Notes: generated by a model from the letters alone, not told the origin. Shown: positions 1 to 9,105, numbered from the stretch's first letter. The stretch is 64,000 nt of DNA from an uncultured Archangium sp. (GCA_903905455.1 CAIVGN010000029.1:62001-126000); one strand, 5' to 3'. Numbers and translations: made by a program.

Positions 1-1
1 C

Positions 2-949
2 ACGCGCTTCGAGGTGGTGCGTGGACGCTTCCTCGAGTCGGTGCGCCGCAGGGAAGATCGCCCCGACGGCGTCGCGGCGCGCGCTCTGAACAAGGCGGTT
101 TTCGGCCCCCAGTCGCTGCTGGGCCGCGAGCCCACCGAGGCCACGATGAAGGCGGTGACGCTGGCCGACGTGAAGGCCGCCTGGGCCGCGAACTGGGGCG
201 CGAAGGGCGCGCGCCTGGTGATCACCGGTGACTTCGACCGCGCGGCGATGCTGCGGCTGCTCGAGGCGGGCTTCGGCACCTGGAAGGGCGGGGCGGCTCC
301 ACCGCGCGCGTGGGCAGCGCCGGTGCCGCTGGTGCGCCGGGTGTTGATCGTGCCCCGAAAGATCGCCCAGGCGAAGGTGCGCATCGGCACCTTCGGCTTC
401 GCCCGCAACACCCCGCAGGAGTTCCCCCTGCGCCTGCTCAACACGGCGCTCGGGACCTTCGGCGTGGGGCGGCTGTACCGCGAGATCCGCGACGAGCGAG
501 GCCTCGCCTACTCGGCTTACGCGACGGTGAACCCCGGGCCGACGACGGGACTGTTCACCGCCGGCTTCGACACCAGGCCCCAGCAGGTGGGCGAGGCGCT
601 CGAGGTGGCGACGCGCATCTTGACCGAGTTGGGCACGACGGCCCCGGTCACCGACGCCGAGCTGCGCATCGCCAGCGACATGGCCACCAACGCCTTCGCC
701 TTTCGCTTCGACAGCGCCGCGAAGATCGCCATGGAGCGCGCCACCTTCGATCTCGTCGGCTACCCCGTGGACTACCTCGCGAACTGGCGCGCGAAGATCT
801 CCGCCGTCGACGTGGCGCACGCCGCCGAAGCGTCACGCCAGCTCGCGCAGGGGCTGCAGATCATCGTCGTGGGCCCGCCGGAAAAAATGGGAGACCTCTC
901 GCGCTTCGGGCCGGTCAGCACGATCACCGACGTCGAGCAATTTCGCTGA
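2..949 (+). CDS. M16-family (pitrilysin/insulinase-like) protein, C-terminal part
   Basis: The reading frame is already open at base 2, so this is the 3' part of a longer gene. The visible 315 residues match the second half of an M16 zinc-peptidase-like subunit: a middle region ending in an ATGDF-like strand (LVITGDFDR), then an M16-C domain with the family hallmark GRLYREIRDERGLAYSAYA near residues 158-176, which corresponds to the substrate-binding R/Y segment. The catalytic HxxEH would lie upstream of the window, so I cannot say whether this chain is active or is the inactive partner of a pair. The gene ends about 100 bases before the PilZ gene. The family role is proteolysis of peptides, often periplasmic in Gram-negative bacteria. 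Confidence 0.85.
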   Translation, partial: TRFEVVRGRFLESVRRREDRPDGVAARALNKAVFGPQSLLGREPTEATMKAVTLADVKAAWAANWGAKGARLVITGDFDRAAMLRLLEAGFGTWKGGAAPPRAWAAPVPLVRRVLIVPRKIAQAKVRIGTFGFARNTPQEFPLRLLNTALGTFGVGRLYREIRDERGLAYSAYATVNPGPTTGLFTAGFDTRPQQVGEALEVATRILTELGTTAPVTDAELRIASDMATNAFAFRFDSAAKIAMERATFDLVGYPVDYLANWRAKISAVDVAHAAEASRQLAQGLQIIVVGPPEKMGDLSRFGPVSTITDVEQFR

Positions 950-994
950 CGCGCGCGCGCCTTTTTTTGACGGTTCGAAACACGCCCGTAGGCT
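948..994 (+). promoter_or_regulatory. Possible terminator remnant and sigma70-like promoter before the PilZ gene
   Basis: A GC-only alternating run followed by seven T residues (951-968) directly follows the M16 stop and could end transcription. It runs into TTGACG (967-972), followed after 16 bases by TAGGCT (989-994), a loose sigma70-type pair. Seen by eye only; high-GC genomes give many such matches. Confidence 0.3.
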
Positions 995-1046
995 TCGCAA
1001 CATCTCGCTGCATCGCTGCAGCGGGTTCCCACAAGGAGCGAAGCGC

Positions 1047-1379
1047 ATGAGCAACAAGCGAAAGCAGTCCCGGGTGAACCTCGACATCTACCTGAACAAG
1101 TACGTCGCCGGCGTGCCGTACATGGCGCGGACGTCGGACATTTCGCGCGAAGGTGTGGGCTTGGCGCACCTCATCGAGCCGGACATGGCGGGCAGCCGCG
1201 TCGGTCTCCAGTTCCAACTCCCCGGATCTGAAGAGGTCATCTACGCCGAGGGCGAGGTCGTTCGAGAGTGGTGCGACCTCGATCACAAGGAAGAGGGCTC
1301 GGGCGTGCGCTTTACGTTGCTGACGGAACGCCACCGTCGCCTGATCGATCAGTTCTGCACCCGCAACGATGTTCAGTAA
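1047..1379 (+). CDS. PilZ domain protein
   Basis: A stand-alone PilZ domain of 110 residues. The two c-di-GMP binding signatures are present: RxxxR at residues 5-9 (RKQSR) and DxSxxG at residues 31-36 (DISREG), followed by the expected beta-barrel strands up to about residue 95. From family knowledge it is a cytoplasmic c-di-GMP receptor or adaptor; its partner cannot be read from the sequence. AAGGAGCGAAGCGC precedes the ATG, giving a good ribosome-binding site (AAGGAG, about 8 bases away). It is monocistronic: about 75 bases separate it from the next operon. PilZ proteins of this size are common in myxobacteria as motility or envelope regulators, which fits the nearby gltDE-like genes, but that link is inference. 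Confidence 0.88.
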   Translation: MSNKRKQSRVNLDIYLNKYVAGVPYMARTSDISREGVGLAHLIEPDMAGSRVGLQFQLPGSEEVIYAEGEVVREWCDLDHKEEGSGVRFTLLTERHRRLIDQFCTRNDVQ

Positions 1380-1455
1380 TCAGTATTGAAGGTCGGGGAC
1401 CCTCGACCGTAAGTTCGGCGCCGTCATTCCTTCTCCACCTTTGGGGGCGTCGAAC

Positions 1456-2244
1456 ATGAAGCGCATTCTGTGGGCCGTGGTGTTGGCTGTTCCTCTTGGA
1501 GTCTTCGCGCAGGGCAAGGACTCGAAGGCCGCCGAACCCAAGCCCCAGCCGGGCGTGAACTGGTCGGGGCAGGTCGTGCGCGCCACGGGGCAGGGTGCTC
1601 CTGATCTCAAGGCACAGAACCCCGCGCAGGCCCGCCTCGGTGCGGAGCGCGCGGCGCTCGCCGATGCGCTGCGAAACCTGCTGGCCCAGGTCAAGGGCAT
1701 CTCCGTAGATGGTTCGCGCAAGATGGGCGACCTCATGGAGAAGGACGAAGTTCGCACGCGCGTCGAGGGCCTGGTGCGCGGCTACAAGATCACGAACAAG
1801 CGCTACTTCTCGGACAGCGGCGTCGAGGTGGAGATCGAGGTGCCCCTCGCGCTGCTCACCGACGTCGTCGACCCCGACACCACGCAGATGTTCGCCGTCG
1901 GCAAGCCCGAGGGCGACAAGAGCAACACCGGCCTGGTGATCGACGCGCGCGGCCTCAAGGTCACCCCCTCGCTGGCGCCCCGGGTGCTCGACGACGGCGG
2001 CAAGGCCGTCTATTCGATCGACTCGCTGTCCTCTGACGCGCGCAAGCAGTCGGGCGTCGCGGCCTACGTGCAGAGCATCGAAGACGCGCAGAAGTCGTTG
2101 AAGGCCGGCGAGAAGCCGCTGGTGCTCAAGGCGACCAAGGCCACGGGCTCCGACCTGCAGCTGACGCCTGAAGACGCGAAGAAGCTGGCGTCGCTCAACA
2201 CGAGCTTCCTGGCCGACGGCAAAGTCGTCATCGTCCTCAACTGA
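1456..2244 (+). CDS. LPP20-like secreted protein, first gene of envelope operon
   Basis: A 262-residue exported protein. Start chosen at ATG 1456 because it begins a clean signal peptide (MKRILWAVVLAVPLGVFAQG); an in-frame TTG 15 bases earlier would spoil it. Residues about 38-140 resemble the LPP20 domain of secreted lipoproteins: ATGQGAPD, then NPAQARLGAERAALADALRNL and a GLVRGYKI strand. No lipobox is seen, so it is probably periplasmic and soluble. The C-terminal half is unrecognised. It lies 20 bases before the FlgT-N-like gene, with which it shares a similar duplicated Ala/Asp helix plus beta architecture. Function unknown; the LPP20 and FlgT families are linked in other bacteria to flagellar or outer-membrane assembly, and whether that holds here is open. 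Confidence 0.75.
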   Translation: MKRILWAVVLAVPLGVFAQGKDSKAAEPKPQPGVNWSGQVVRATGQGAPDLKAQNPAQARLGAERAALADALRNLLAQVKGISVDGSRKMGDLMEKDEVRTRVEGLVRGYKITNKRYFSDSGVEVEIEVPLALLTDVVDPDTTQMFAVGKPEGDKSNTGLVIDARGLKVTPSLAPRVLDDGGKAVYSIDSLSSDARKQSGVAAYVQSIEDAQKSLKAGEKPLVLKATKATGSDLQLTPEDAKKLASLNTSFLADGKVVIVLN

Positions 2245-2264
2245 CGCGCGAGAACCCACACTCC

Positions 2265-3455
2265 ATGAAAACCCTCAAGCTCACGCTCGTCTCCCTCGCG
2301 CTCTCCCTGCTGGCCTTCGCGCAGGCCACCGTCGTCACCAAGGAAGGCACCGGTGAGTCGGCCGTGGTGAAGGGCGACGACGTCAAGGCCTACGAAGACG
2401 CGAAGGAGAAGGCCCTCCGTGCGGCCGTCGAGCAGGCCGCTGGCGTTCGCATCGACGCCGACACGGTCGTGGTCAACAACCAGCTGGTGCGCGACCAGGT
2501 CTTCGCCAACACCTCGGGCTACGTGAAGAAGTACGACGTGCTCGAGAAGAAGATCGAGAAGGGCGTGGCCATCGTCAAGGTGAAGGCCGACGTCATCACC
2601 GACAACCTCGACAAGGACATCACCGCGGCGCGCGATCTCGTCAAGCGCATGGGGCGTCCCAGCATCGTGATCGTGGTGCAGGAGCAGACGGTGCCGCTGG
2701 ATCAGAAGGCCATCATCAGCTCCGAGTCGATCGCCACGGTGCTCACCGAGGCCATGAAGGCGGATGGCTGGGACATCAAGGACGCCCAGGCGATGAACCG
2801 CAAGCTGAAGCTCGAGGGCGCGGCCACCATGGGGGCCACGGAACTCAAGGAGATCGGTGACCTCTCGAAGGCCAACTACGTGCTGTACGGCAAGGCCGTC
2901 ATGCGCCACCAGGACATGGGGAGCGGCGGGTTGATCCAGGCCCGGGACGCCAAGGGCGTGCAGCAGTTCTTCCCGCTCTCGGGTGAGTACGACCTCGCCG
3001 TCGCTGCCACCGACAGTGAAGAGCAGATCATCAAGCTCAACGGCAAGCTCGTCTCCGAACTCTCGTCGCCCAAGGTCTCGCTGAGCGTCTCCTACGAGCG
3101 CACGGCCTTTGACCTCATCAAGGCGCGCCGCGAAGACATCGTCGCCCCGGTTCGCAAGGCGATCCTCGATCACTTCCGCGACCAGGCCGTCAACGGCAAG
3201 AAGATCACCGTCAGCGTGAAGGGCCTCGAGAGCTTCACTGCCGCCAAGGACTTCAAGAAGGCCATGGAGTCGATGAAGGGCCTCAAGGAAGCCACCCAGG
3301 ACGGCTTCGCCGACGGCAAGGCCGCGTACCGCGTCACCTTCCTCGGCTCGACGCAGGACTTCGCGGAGCTCGTCGAGGCCGCCACGTTCAAGAAGCGGAA
3401 GATCAACGTGGTCTCGGTCAGCGGCAACGTGCTCGAGGTCCAGGTCACGAAGTGA
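2265..3455 (+). CDS. FlgT N-terminal-like envelope protein
   Basis: A 396-residue exported protein with signal peptide MKTLKLTLVSLALSLLAFAQ. After the signal, residues about 25-115 resemble the FlgT N-terminal domain: a GTGESAVVKGDDVKAYEDA segment, then an AL-rich helix (KEKALRAAVEQAAGV), then a YVKKYDVLEKK strand and an EKGVAIVKVKADV strand. The middle (about 130-270) looks like the alpha/beta FlgT-M/TolB-N-like fold (PSIVIVVQEQ, YVLYGKAVM), and the C-terminal 90 residues form another alpha/beta unit. FlgT in Vibrio is a flagellar H-ring protein; no flagellar genes are visible here, so the domain has probably been reused for another envelope assembly. Its stop overlaps the GTG of the next gene (GTGA), suggesting translational coupling. 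Confidence 0.75.
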   Translation: MKTLKLTLVSLALSLLAFAQATVVTKEGTGESAVVKGDDVKAYEDAKEKALRAAVEQAAGVRIDADTVVVNNQLVRDQVFANTSGYVKKYDVLEKKIEKGVAIVKVKADVITDNLDKDITAARDLVKRMGRPSIVIVVQEQTVPLDQKAIISSESIATVLTEAMKADGWDIKDAQAMNRKLKLEGAATMGATELKEIGDLSKANYVLYGKAVMRHQDMGSGGLIQARDAKGVQQFFPLSGEYDLAVAATDSEEQIIKLNGKLVSELSSPKVSLSVSYERTAFDLIKARREDIVAPVRKAILDHFRDQAVNGKKITVSVKGLESFTAAKDFKKAMESMKGLKEATQDGFADGKAAYRVTFLGSTQDFAELVEAATFKKRKINVVSVSGNVLEVQVTK

Positions 3456-3796
3456 CGAAGTGCTGGGCGCTGGCCCTGGTGTTCGCAGGGTGTGCGCCGA
3501 AGCCGGGGGGGGCGCTGTTCCCCGAAGGGAAGCTCCCGCCGGCCCGGGTCACGACGAAGAGTGAGCTGGTGCTGGCCTGCGTGCCCGCCGACTCGGACGT
3601 CGTGCTCGACAGCGTGCCGCAAGGGACCTGCGAAGATTTCCGCGGGGCACCGAAGGGGTTGTCGCTCAAGAAGGGTGCGCACCGCGTGCAGGTCAAGAAG
3701 CCTGGGTACCTGCCGTGGGACACCATCGTGGAAACAGACGGAACCCGCGTGATGATGAACGTCACGCTCATTTCAACCGGAGGAGGTACGCCATGA
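3452..3796 (+). CDS. PEGA-domain lipoprotein
   Basis: A 114-residue predicted lipoprotein. The GTG start at 3452 overlaps the previous stop (GTGA). The N-terminus has a short hydrophobic stretch and a lipobox-like FAGC with Cys14. Residues about 40-108 form one PEGA domain: LACVPADSDVVLDSVPQGTC, then LSLKKGAHRVQVKKPGYLPW and a final MMNVTL strand. PEGA domains are small surface-layer or envelope beta-modules of unknown ligand. The gene ends in ATGA overlapping the FecR-domain gene, so the cluster is almost certainly co-transcribed and co-translated. The extra cysteines at about residues 43 and 60 could form a disulfide outside the cytoplasm. Confidence 0.78.
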   Translation: MTKCWALALVFAGCAPKPGGALFPEGKLPPARVTTKSELVLACVPADSDVVLDSVPQGTCEDFRGAPKGLSLKKGAHRVQVKKPGYLPWDTIVETDGTRVMMNVTLISTGGGTP

Positions 3797-4509
3797 ACCG
3801 GCTCCTCGTCGTCGTCGTCTCGCTGCTCTCGTCATGGTCCTTCGCCGAAGTGGGGAAGGTCGCCGCCCTCGAAGGGGAAGCGTCTCGCGCGCCGAAGGGC
3901 GGGGCAGCCGAGGCCCTCAAGGTGGGCTCGCCCATCGAGCTGGGGGACACCCTCACGGTGAAGACCGGGAACCTCAAGTTCGAGCTCACCGACGGCAGCG
4001 TGATCATGCTCGCCCCGGCCAGCACCCTGGAGATCACCGAGGCCGAGTTCGAGGGCCAGGAGCGCAAGGGCTTCTCGGGCCTGCTCAAGGCCGGCTCCCT
4101 GTGGACCAAGGTCAAGAAGGCGCTGGGCGGCGGCAAGTTCGAGGTCTCGACCGAGCGCGCCGTCGCCGGCGTGCGCGGCACCATCTTCCGCATCGACGCC
4201 GATGCGTTGGTCAAGGCGGCCAAGGCCAAGCAGGGCCGCAAGGCGTCCATCGTGCGCGTCGTCGAGGGCGCCGTGGCCGTCAAGCCGTCGGTGCTCATCG
4301 CCAAGTCGATCAAGAAGGCGGTCCCCAAGGGCCCGCGCGTCGAAGTGCCCGGCCCGAAGGAAGTGAACGTCGACGAGTGGGAGAAGATCTTCGTCACCCT
4401 CGCCGCCAACCAGCAGATCGTGGTGGGCGTGGATCTCTGGGAGCAGGCCGAGATCGACCAGGCCTCCAAGACCGATGCCTTCTCGAAGTGGATTGAGAAG
4501 AACCAGTAG
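3793..4509 (+). CDS. FecR-domain exported protein
   Basis: A 238-residue exported protein, start ATG 3793 with an excellent ribosome-binding site (GGAGGTACGCC) located inside the 3' end of the PEGA gene. Signal peptide: MNRLLVVVVSLLSSWSFAEV. The FecR domain spans residues about 22-165: VGKVAALEGEA, LGDTLTVKTGNLKFEL, DGSVIMLAPASTLEI, then the family hallmark VAGVRGTIFRID and VRVVEGAVAV. In iron-regulated systems FecR is an inner-membrane sigma regulator, but here there is no transmembrane segment other than the signal peptide and no ECF sigma gene nearby, so this belongs to the stand-alone periplasmic FecR group of unknown function. The C-terminal 60 residues are Lys-rich and then helical. Confidence 0.82.
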   Translation: MNRLLVVVVSLLSSWSFAEVGKVAALEGEASRAPKGGAAEALKVGSPIELGDTLTVKTGNLKFELTDGSVIMLAPASTLEITEAEFEGQERKGFSGLLKAGSLWTKVKKALGGGKFEVSTERAVAGVRGTIFRIDADALVKAAKAKQGRKASIVRVVEGAVAVKPSVLIAKSIKKAVPKGPRVEVPGPKEVNVDEWEKIFVTLAANQQIVVGVDLWEQAEIDQASKTDAFSKWIEKNQ

Positions 4510-4513
4510 GCCG

Positions 4514-5320
4514 GTGACGGTCCTCTGTGCGCTGGCGGCCCTGGTCGCTGGCGCCCAGGACCAGCGACCGTTGCCCCGCGGGGCGCCGGAGGCCTTCGTG
4601 GCCACCGCGCCTCGCGTGCACGTGCGGGCGCACGAGGATCTCGACCCCGATCGCCTGCGCGATCTCGCCCGGCCCGGTGTCACCGTCTGGCTCACCACGC
4701 GCAGCAACACCCTGCGGGCGTCGACCCTGGAGAACCTGGCGCGCTTCGACACCGCGTGGGTACAGCTGCGCGGGCCGCTCAAGCCCGTCGACGCCACCGT
4801 CTTCTCCAAGCTGCCCCACGCCGGGGCCTGGGTCGACGTCGCCGGCCTGGAGCTCACGCTGCGCCTGCCGGGCGCTCGGCGTACCGCGGTGACCCTGGAA
4901 GGCCCGCTCGACGAGGCCACCATCGCCCACGTCACCCGGGCCCGGCCCGCCGAGGTGCGGTGGACGCCCAGCGGGGAAGTCGATCTCCTGAGTTGGGGCC
5001 AGTTTCGGCAGCTGCCGGGCCGGCGGGTGATCGTCGCCACGCCCCAGACCCTGCTCCCGGTGAAGTGCGGGGAGCGCAAGAGCGCGGACCCTTCGGTCGA
5101 GTTGCACGTGGCCAGCCTGCTCGCGCTCTCCAGCGACGCCTTCCCCTGCGGCGCGGGGACCCGCGTGGTGGTGCAGCCGGCCGTCGAGCCCTGGCTGCTG
5201 CAGTCGCTGCTGGTGCGGGACCCCTCGGTCGAGCTGATCGTCGAGGTGGGCGCCGATTCGGCCCGGGCGCTGGCAGCCCGGGGTCTGCTCGAACGGCTGC
5301 AGCTCGGGCCTGCCCGGTGA
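4514..5320 (+). CDS. Secreted protein of unknown function, last gene of envelope operon
   Basis: A 268-residue protein I do not recognise. I prefer the GTG at 4514, four bases after the FecR stop, because codons between the upstream ATG (4475) and 4514 lack the GC-rich third positions of real genes here; the alternative would overlap FecR by 35 bases. The N-terminus from 4514 is a short hydrophobic signal-like segment ending in VAGAQ. The rest has regularly spaced Leu/Val strands (LRDLARPGVTVWLTTRSN, LENLARFDTAWVQLRGPL) reminiscent of a leucine-rich, solenoid-like alternation, but no standard repeat is clear. Two cysteines (in VKCGERK and FPCGAG) could pair. It closes the five-gene operon; 158 bases follow before the gltD-like gene. 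Confidence 0.65.
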   Translation: MTVLCALAALVAGAQDQRPLPRGAPEAFVATAPRVHVRAHEDLDPDRLRDLARPGVTVWLTTRSNTLRASTLENLARFDTAWVQLRGPLKPVDATVFSKLPHAGAWVDVAGLELTLRLPGARRTAVTLEGPLDEATIAHVTRARPAEVRWTPSGEVDLLSWGQFRQLPGRRVIVATPQTLLPVKCGERKSADPSVELHVASLLALSSDAFPCGAGTRVVVQPAVEPWLLQSLLVRDPSVELIVEVGADSARALAARGLLERLQLGPAR

Positions 5321-5478
5321 GCCCAGTCGGTGCTTGACCTCCCCTCACGCCGGGGGGGATGATTCGGCGTTTTCAAAGGGATTTTTCCAAGGAGTCCTGA
5401 CCACTTGCTCCCCAGCAAAGGGTCATCGCGCAGGACGTTCTTCGCGCCCGCAACACCGGACTTCTGACCAGGACATAC

Positions 5479-8400
5479 ATGCGCCGATCCGTCTTCGTTT
5501 CTCTCGTCGCGCTCTCCGCGGTGGCCTTTGCCCAGGCCCCGGCAGATCGCAAAGCTGCCAAGGAAGTCGAGCTCAAGAAGAAGGAGACGAGCCTCGTCCC
5601 CGACAAGTCGCTGGCCGGCGACATCACGCGCAAGAAGGAGAAGCACGATGACGCGCCGGCGCTGAAGTACGACCAGTTCCGGCTCGGCGTCGAGCTGCAG
5701 GTCGCCGCCAAGCGCCGCGAGCAGATCGTCGATCTCCAGAAGATCATCGAACTGTCGCAGGACAAGAAGGAGAAGCCGGGCCTGCTGTTCCGCCTGGGCG
5801 AGCTCTACTGGGAAGAGTCGAAGTACTTCTCGTTCGAGGGCAACCGGAAGGACGACGACAAGATCCGCGCCATGAACACCGACGACAAGGCGGGCATCGC
5901 GGCGGCCGAGGCCGAGAAGGCCCAGCTGCTCGACCAGGCCAAGGCCTACGCGCAGAAGGCCATCGACAGCTATTCGCGCATCGTCCAGGAGTTCAAGGAC
6001 TTCGAGCGCACCGACGAGGTGCTCTACTTCCTCGGCCTCAACCTCATGGAAATGGGCGACGAGAAGCGCGGCCTGGTCGCCTACAACCGGCTCATCGGCA
6101 AGTACCCCAAGTCGCGGTACCTGCCTGACTCGTACCTGGCCGTGGGCGAGTACTGGTTCAACGGCAGCAAGGGCAAGCGCGAGTCGCTCGAGAAGGCCCT
6201 CGACGCCTACAAGAACGCCACCAAGTTTCCCGACAACCAGGTCTACGGCTACGCCCTGTACAAGCAGGGCTGGTGCTACTTCAACATGTCGGACTTCGAG
6301 AAGGCCCAAGACCAATGGAAGGCCGTGGTGCTGTACGCGAAGTTCGCCGGCCAGGAAGAGGTCGAGGGCAAGAAGGGCGCGAAGGGCTCCCGTTCCGGTC
6401 TCGCGAAGGAAGCCCGCACCGACTACGTGCGCGCCTACTCGCGCGGCGGTGGTGGCCCCGGGGAAGCGAAGGAGAAGTTCAACAAGCTCTGCGACACCCC
6501 TGACGAGCTGCGGCTGATGCTCAAGCAGCTCGCCGGCCTCTTCTACGAAGACGGCAAGGACAAGGAAGCCGCGCTCGCCTACGACATGTTGATCAAGGAG
6601 CGCCCGACCTCGCCCGAGGCCCCGGGCTTCCAGTCCCGCATCGTCGACTGCGTCATGCGCGCGGGCAACAAGCAGATGACGGTGCAGCAGGTGCGCCGGC
6701 TCGTGAAGATCATGGACGACGTCCTCAAGGGCAACCCCAAGCTCGAGGACAAGGACAAGAAGGCCCTCGACGAGGCGCGCGAGCTCTCGGAGCGCACCAT
6801 CTCCAAGCTGGCCGTCGACTGGCACAACGAAGGCCGCAAGACGCGCGACGAGCAGACCTTCGAGTTCGCCAACGCCGTCTACGCTGACTACCTCACGCTC
6901 TTCCCCCAGAGCCCCAAGGCCTACGACCTGCGCTTCTTCTGGGCCGAGCTCCTCAACGACAACCTCAACAAGTACGAGAAGGCCGCCGGTGAGTACACGA
7001 CGGTGTTCGGGGTGGACGTCGAGAAGGTGAAGAAGGGCGGCGACGCCAAGCCGGGCAAGTACATGACCAACGCGTCGTACAACGCGATCCTGGCGTGGAC
7101 CGAGGTCGTCAAGAAGGACGAGGCCGACGGGAAGATCAAGCCCGAGCCGGTCACCGACCCGAACAAGAAGCTGACCATTCCCGCCTCGAAGCAGAACCTG
7201 CTCGACGCCTGCAACAACTACCTGAAGTACATCGAGAAGGGCGAGAAAAAGGTCGAGATCGCCTACAAGGCCGCCCGCATCTATTACGACTACAACCACC
7301 TCGACGAGGCGGTCGCGCGGCTCTCGGACATCGCCCTCAAGTACCCCGACTACAAGTTCGAGGACGGCTCCAAGGCCGGCGAAGTCGCCGCCAACCTGGT
7401 GCTCGACTCGTACAACCTCATCGGTGACTGGTCGAAGGTCAACGAGTGGGCGCGGAAGTTCTACGCCGAGGAGAAGCTCGCCACCGGCCAGTTCAAGGCC
7501 GACCTCGCCAAGCTGATCGAGCAGTCGAGCTTCAAGCTCATCAACCAGCTCGAGGCGAAGAAGGACTACGCGAAGGCCGCCGAGGCCTACATGACCTTCG
7601 TCACCGAGTGGCCCAAGTCGGAGCTCGCGGACAAGGCGCTGCACAACGCGGCCATCGACTTCTTCAACGCGAAGATGCTCAACCGCGCGATCGAGGTGCG
7701 CAAGCAGCTCATCGTGAAGCACCCCCGGTCGGGCTACGTGCCGCAAGACGTGTACGCGCTCGCCGAGGGCTACGAGGCCATCGCCGACTTCGACCCCGCG
7801 GCCGGCTATTACGAGCTCTACGCGACCAACTACGAGAAGGGCCGTGGCGGCGCGAAGAAGGGCAAGGCGCCGGCCCCCAAGAAGGGCGCCGACACCAAGC
7901 GGCCCGACGCGGAGCAGGTCTGGGAAGAGCAGAAGGCGCAGGACGCGCTGTTCAATGCCGGCGTCTTCCGCGAAGGCCTGGGCACCTACACCAAGGCGCT
8001 CAAGAACCGCGAGAAGTACCTCGAGCTGTGGCCGACCTCCAAGGACGCCGAGGCCGTGGAGAAGTCGATCCTCGACCTCTACGAGAAGATGGCGGCCTGG
8101 GGCAAGGCGACCAAGGGCCTCGAGGACTACGAGCGCAAGTACATCAAGGACCCCAACAAGGTGCTCACCGCCGAGGGGCGCATCGCCACCATCTACGAGG
8201 AGAAGCTGAAGAACACGAAGCTGGCCCACGGGGTGTTCCTGCGCATCACCGACTTCTACGAGAAGCTCGGCAAGAAGCAGCGCGAGGCCCTGGAGATCAC
8301 CGCGCTCGACGCCGTGGCCCGCGCCTCCTTCGTGGCCAACGAAGACGACTGGAAGAAGTACAACGCGATGAAGCTGCGCTGGTCGAAGCTCCAGAACATC

Positions 8401-9105
8401 GGCGAGCTCAAGGGCTCCATCACCAGCAAGAGCAACGCGCTCCAGGAGATCCAGAAGACCTACACCAAGACGGTGGCCTTCAAGTCGGCCGACCCGGCCA
8501 TCTGCGCGCTGCACAAGATCGGGCTCGCCTACGATCAGCTGGCCGAGCAGCTCATCAACTTCCCCGTGCCCAAGGGCCTGCCCGAGGAACTGCTCATCGA
8601 GCTGCGGCCGCAGTTCGAGCAGCAGGCCGACCCGGTGAAGAAGAACGCCGCCGAGGCCTTCACTGCCGTGGTGCAGAAGAGCCAGGAACTCGACGTGTTC
8701 AACCCGTGCACCGTCGCGGCCCTCGAGATGCTGCGCAACAAGTACCGCCCCGACGCGTTCCCCAAGATGCGCGAAGACGTGATGGAGCTGAAGATGGCGT
8801 CGGAGAAGGTGACGGCCATCGGTGGCGACGTGCTGACCTCCATCCAGTCGGTGCCCACGATCTCGCCCGAGCGCTCGCAGGAGATGCGCAACAACGCGCG
8901 CGAGGTCGGTTCCCGTGACGTGGCCGACACCATGCCGGAGATGGACCTCACGGGCCCCCCGGTGGCGAAGAACAACCCGCCCCCGACGAACACCCCCCAG
9001 CCCAAGCAGCCCCCGCCCGAGCCGAAGAAGAAGCAGGCCGACCCCGCGCCCGCTCCGACGCCGAAGGGCAAAGACGCGAACGATGAGCCGGAGGACAGCC
9101 TGTGA
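5479..9105 (+). CDS. gltD: Large exported TPR protein, GltD-like (adventurous gliding)
   Basis: A 1208-residue protein with signal peptide (MRRSVFVSLVALSAVAFAQA) and tetratricopeptide-like helical pairs through most of its length, for example LLFRLGELYWEESKYF, VLYFLGLNLMEMGDEKRG, YALYKQGWCYFNMSDFEKAQ and ALAEGYEAIADFDPAAGYYE. It ends with a Pro/Lys-rich tail of about 70 residues. Size, signal peptide, TPR content and the immediately following TPR lipoprotein match the GltD-GltE pair of the Myxococcus gliding machinery (GltD recalled as about 1,200 residues), where GltD is a periplasmic component linking the motor to the outer membrane. The symbol is by this similarity and synteny. The gltA/gltB barrel genes that I would expect to follow are not here. 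A ribosome-binding AGGA lies 6 bases before the ATG; the next gene starts overlapping the end. Confidence 0.7.
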   Translation: MRRSVFVSLVALSAVAFAQAPADRKAAKEVELKKKETSLVPDKSLAGDITRKKEKHDDAPALKYDQFRLGVELQVAAKRREQIVDLQKIIELSQDKKEKPGLLFRLGELYWEESKYFSFEGNRKDDDKIRAMNTDDKAGIAAAEAEKAQLLDQAKAYAQKAIDSYSRIVQEFKDFERTDEVLYFLGLNLMEMGDEKRGLVAYNRLIGKYPKSRYLPDSYLAVGEYWFNGSKGKRESLEKALDAYKNATKFPDNQVYGYALYKQGWCYFNMSDFEKAQDQWKAVVLYAKFAGQEEVEGKKGAKGSRSGLAKEARTDYVRAYSRGGGGPGEAKEKFNKLCDTPDELRLMLKQLAGLFYEDGKDKEAALAYDMLIKERPTSPEAPGFQSRIVDCVMRAGNKQMTVQQVRRLVKIMDDVLKGNPKLEDKDKKALDEARELSERTISKLAVDWHNEGRKTRDEQTFEFANAVYADYLTLFPQSPKAYDLRFFWAELLNDNLNKYEKAAGEYTTVFGVDVEKVKKGGDAKPGKYMTNASYNAILAWTEVVKKDEADGKIKPEPVTDPNKKLTIPASKQNLLDACNNYLKYIEKGEKKVEIAYKAARIYYDYNHLDEAVARLSDIALKYPDYKFEDGSKAGEVAANLVLDSYNLIGDWSKVNEWARKFYAEEKLATGQFKADLAKLIEQSSFKLINQLEAKKDYAKAAEAYMTFVTEWPKSELADKALHNAAIDFFNAKMLNRAIEVRKQLIVKHPRSGYVPQDVYALAEGYEAIADFDPAAGYYELYATNYEKGRGGAKKGKAPAPKKGADTKRPDAEQVWEEQKAQDALFNAGVFREGLGTYTKALKNREKYLELWPTSKDAEAVEKSILDLYEKMAAWGKATKGLEDYERKYIKDPNKVLTAEGRIATIYEEKLKNTKLAHGVFLRITDFYEKLGKKQREALEITALDAVARASFVANEDDWKKYNAMKLRWSKLQNIGELKGSITSKSNALQEIQKTYTKTVAFKSADPAICALHKIGLAYDQLAEQLINFPVPKGLPEELLIELRPQFEQQADPVKKNAAEAFTAVVQKSQELDVFNPCTVAALEMLRNKYRPDAFPKMREDVMELKMASEKVTAIGGDVLTSIQSVPTISPERSQEMRNNAREVGSRDVADTMPEMDLTGPPVAKNNPPPTNTPQPKQPPPEPKKKQADPAPAPTPKGKDANDEPEDSL

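Noticed and set aside
3832-8514. Minus-strand open frame of 1560 codons
   Set aside because: It lies antisense to FecR, the unknown gene and gltD, whose signal peptides and domains are clear. Such long frames arise from strong GC3 bias. Its protein is a Leu/Arg/Gly/Val mixture with no domain.
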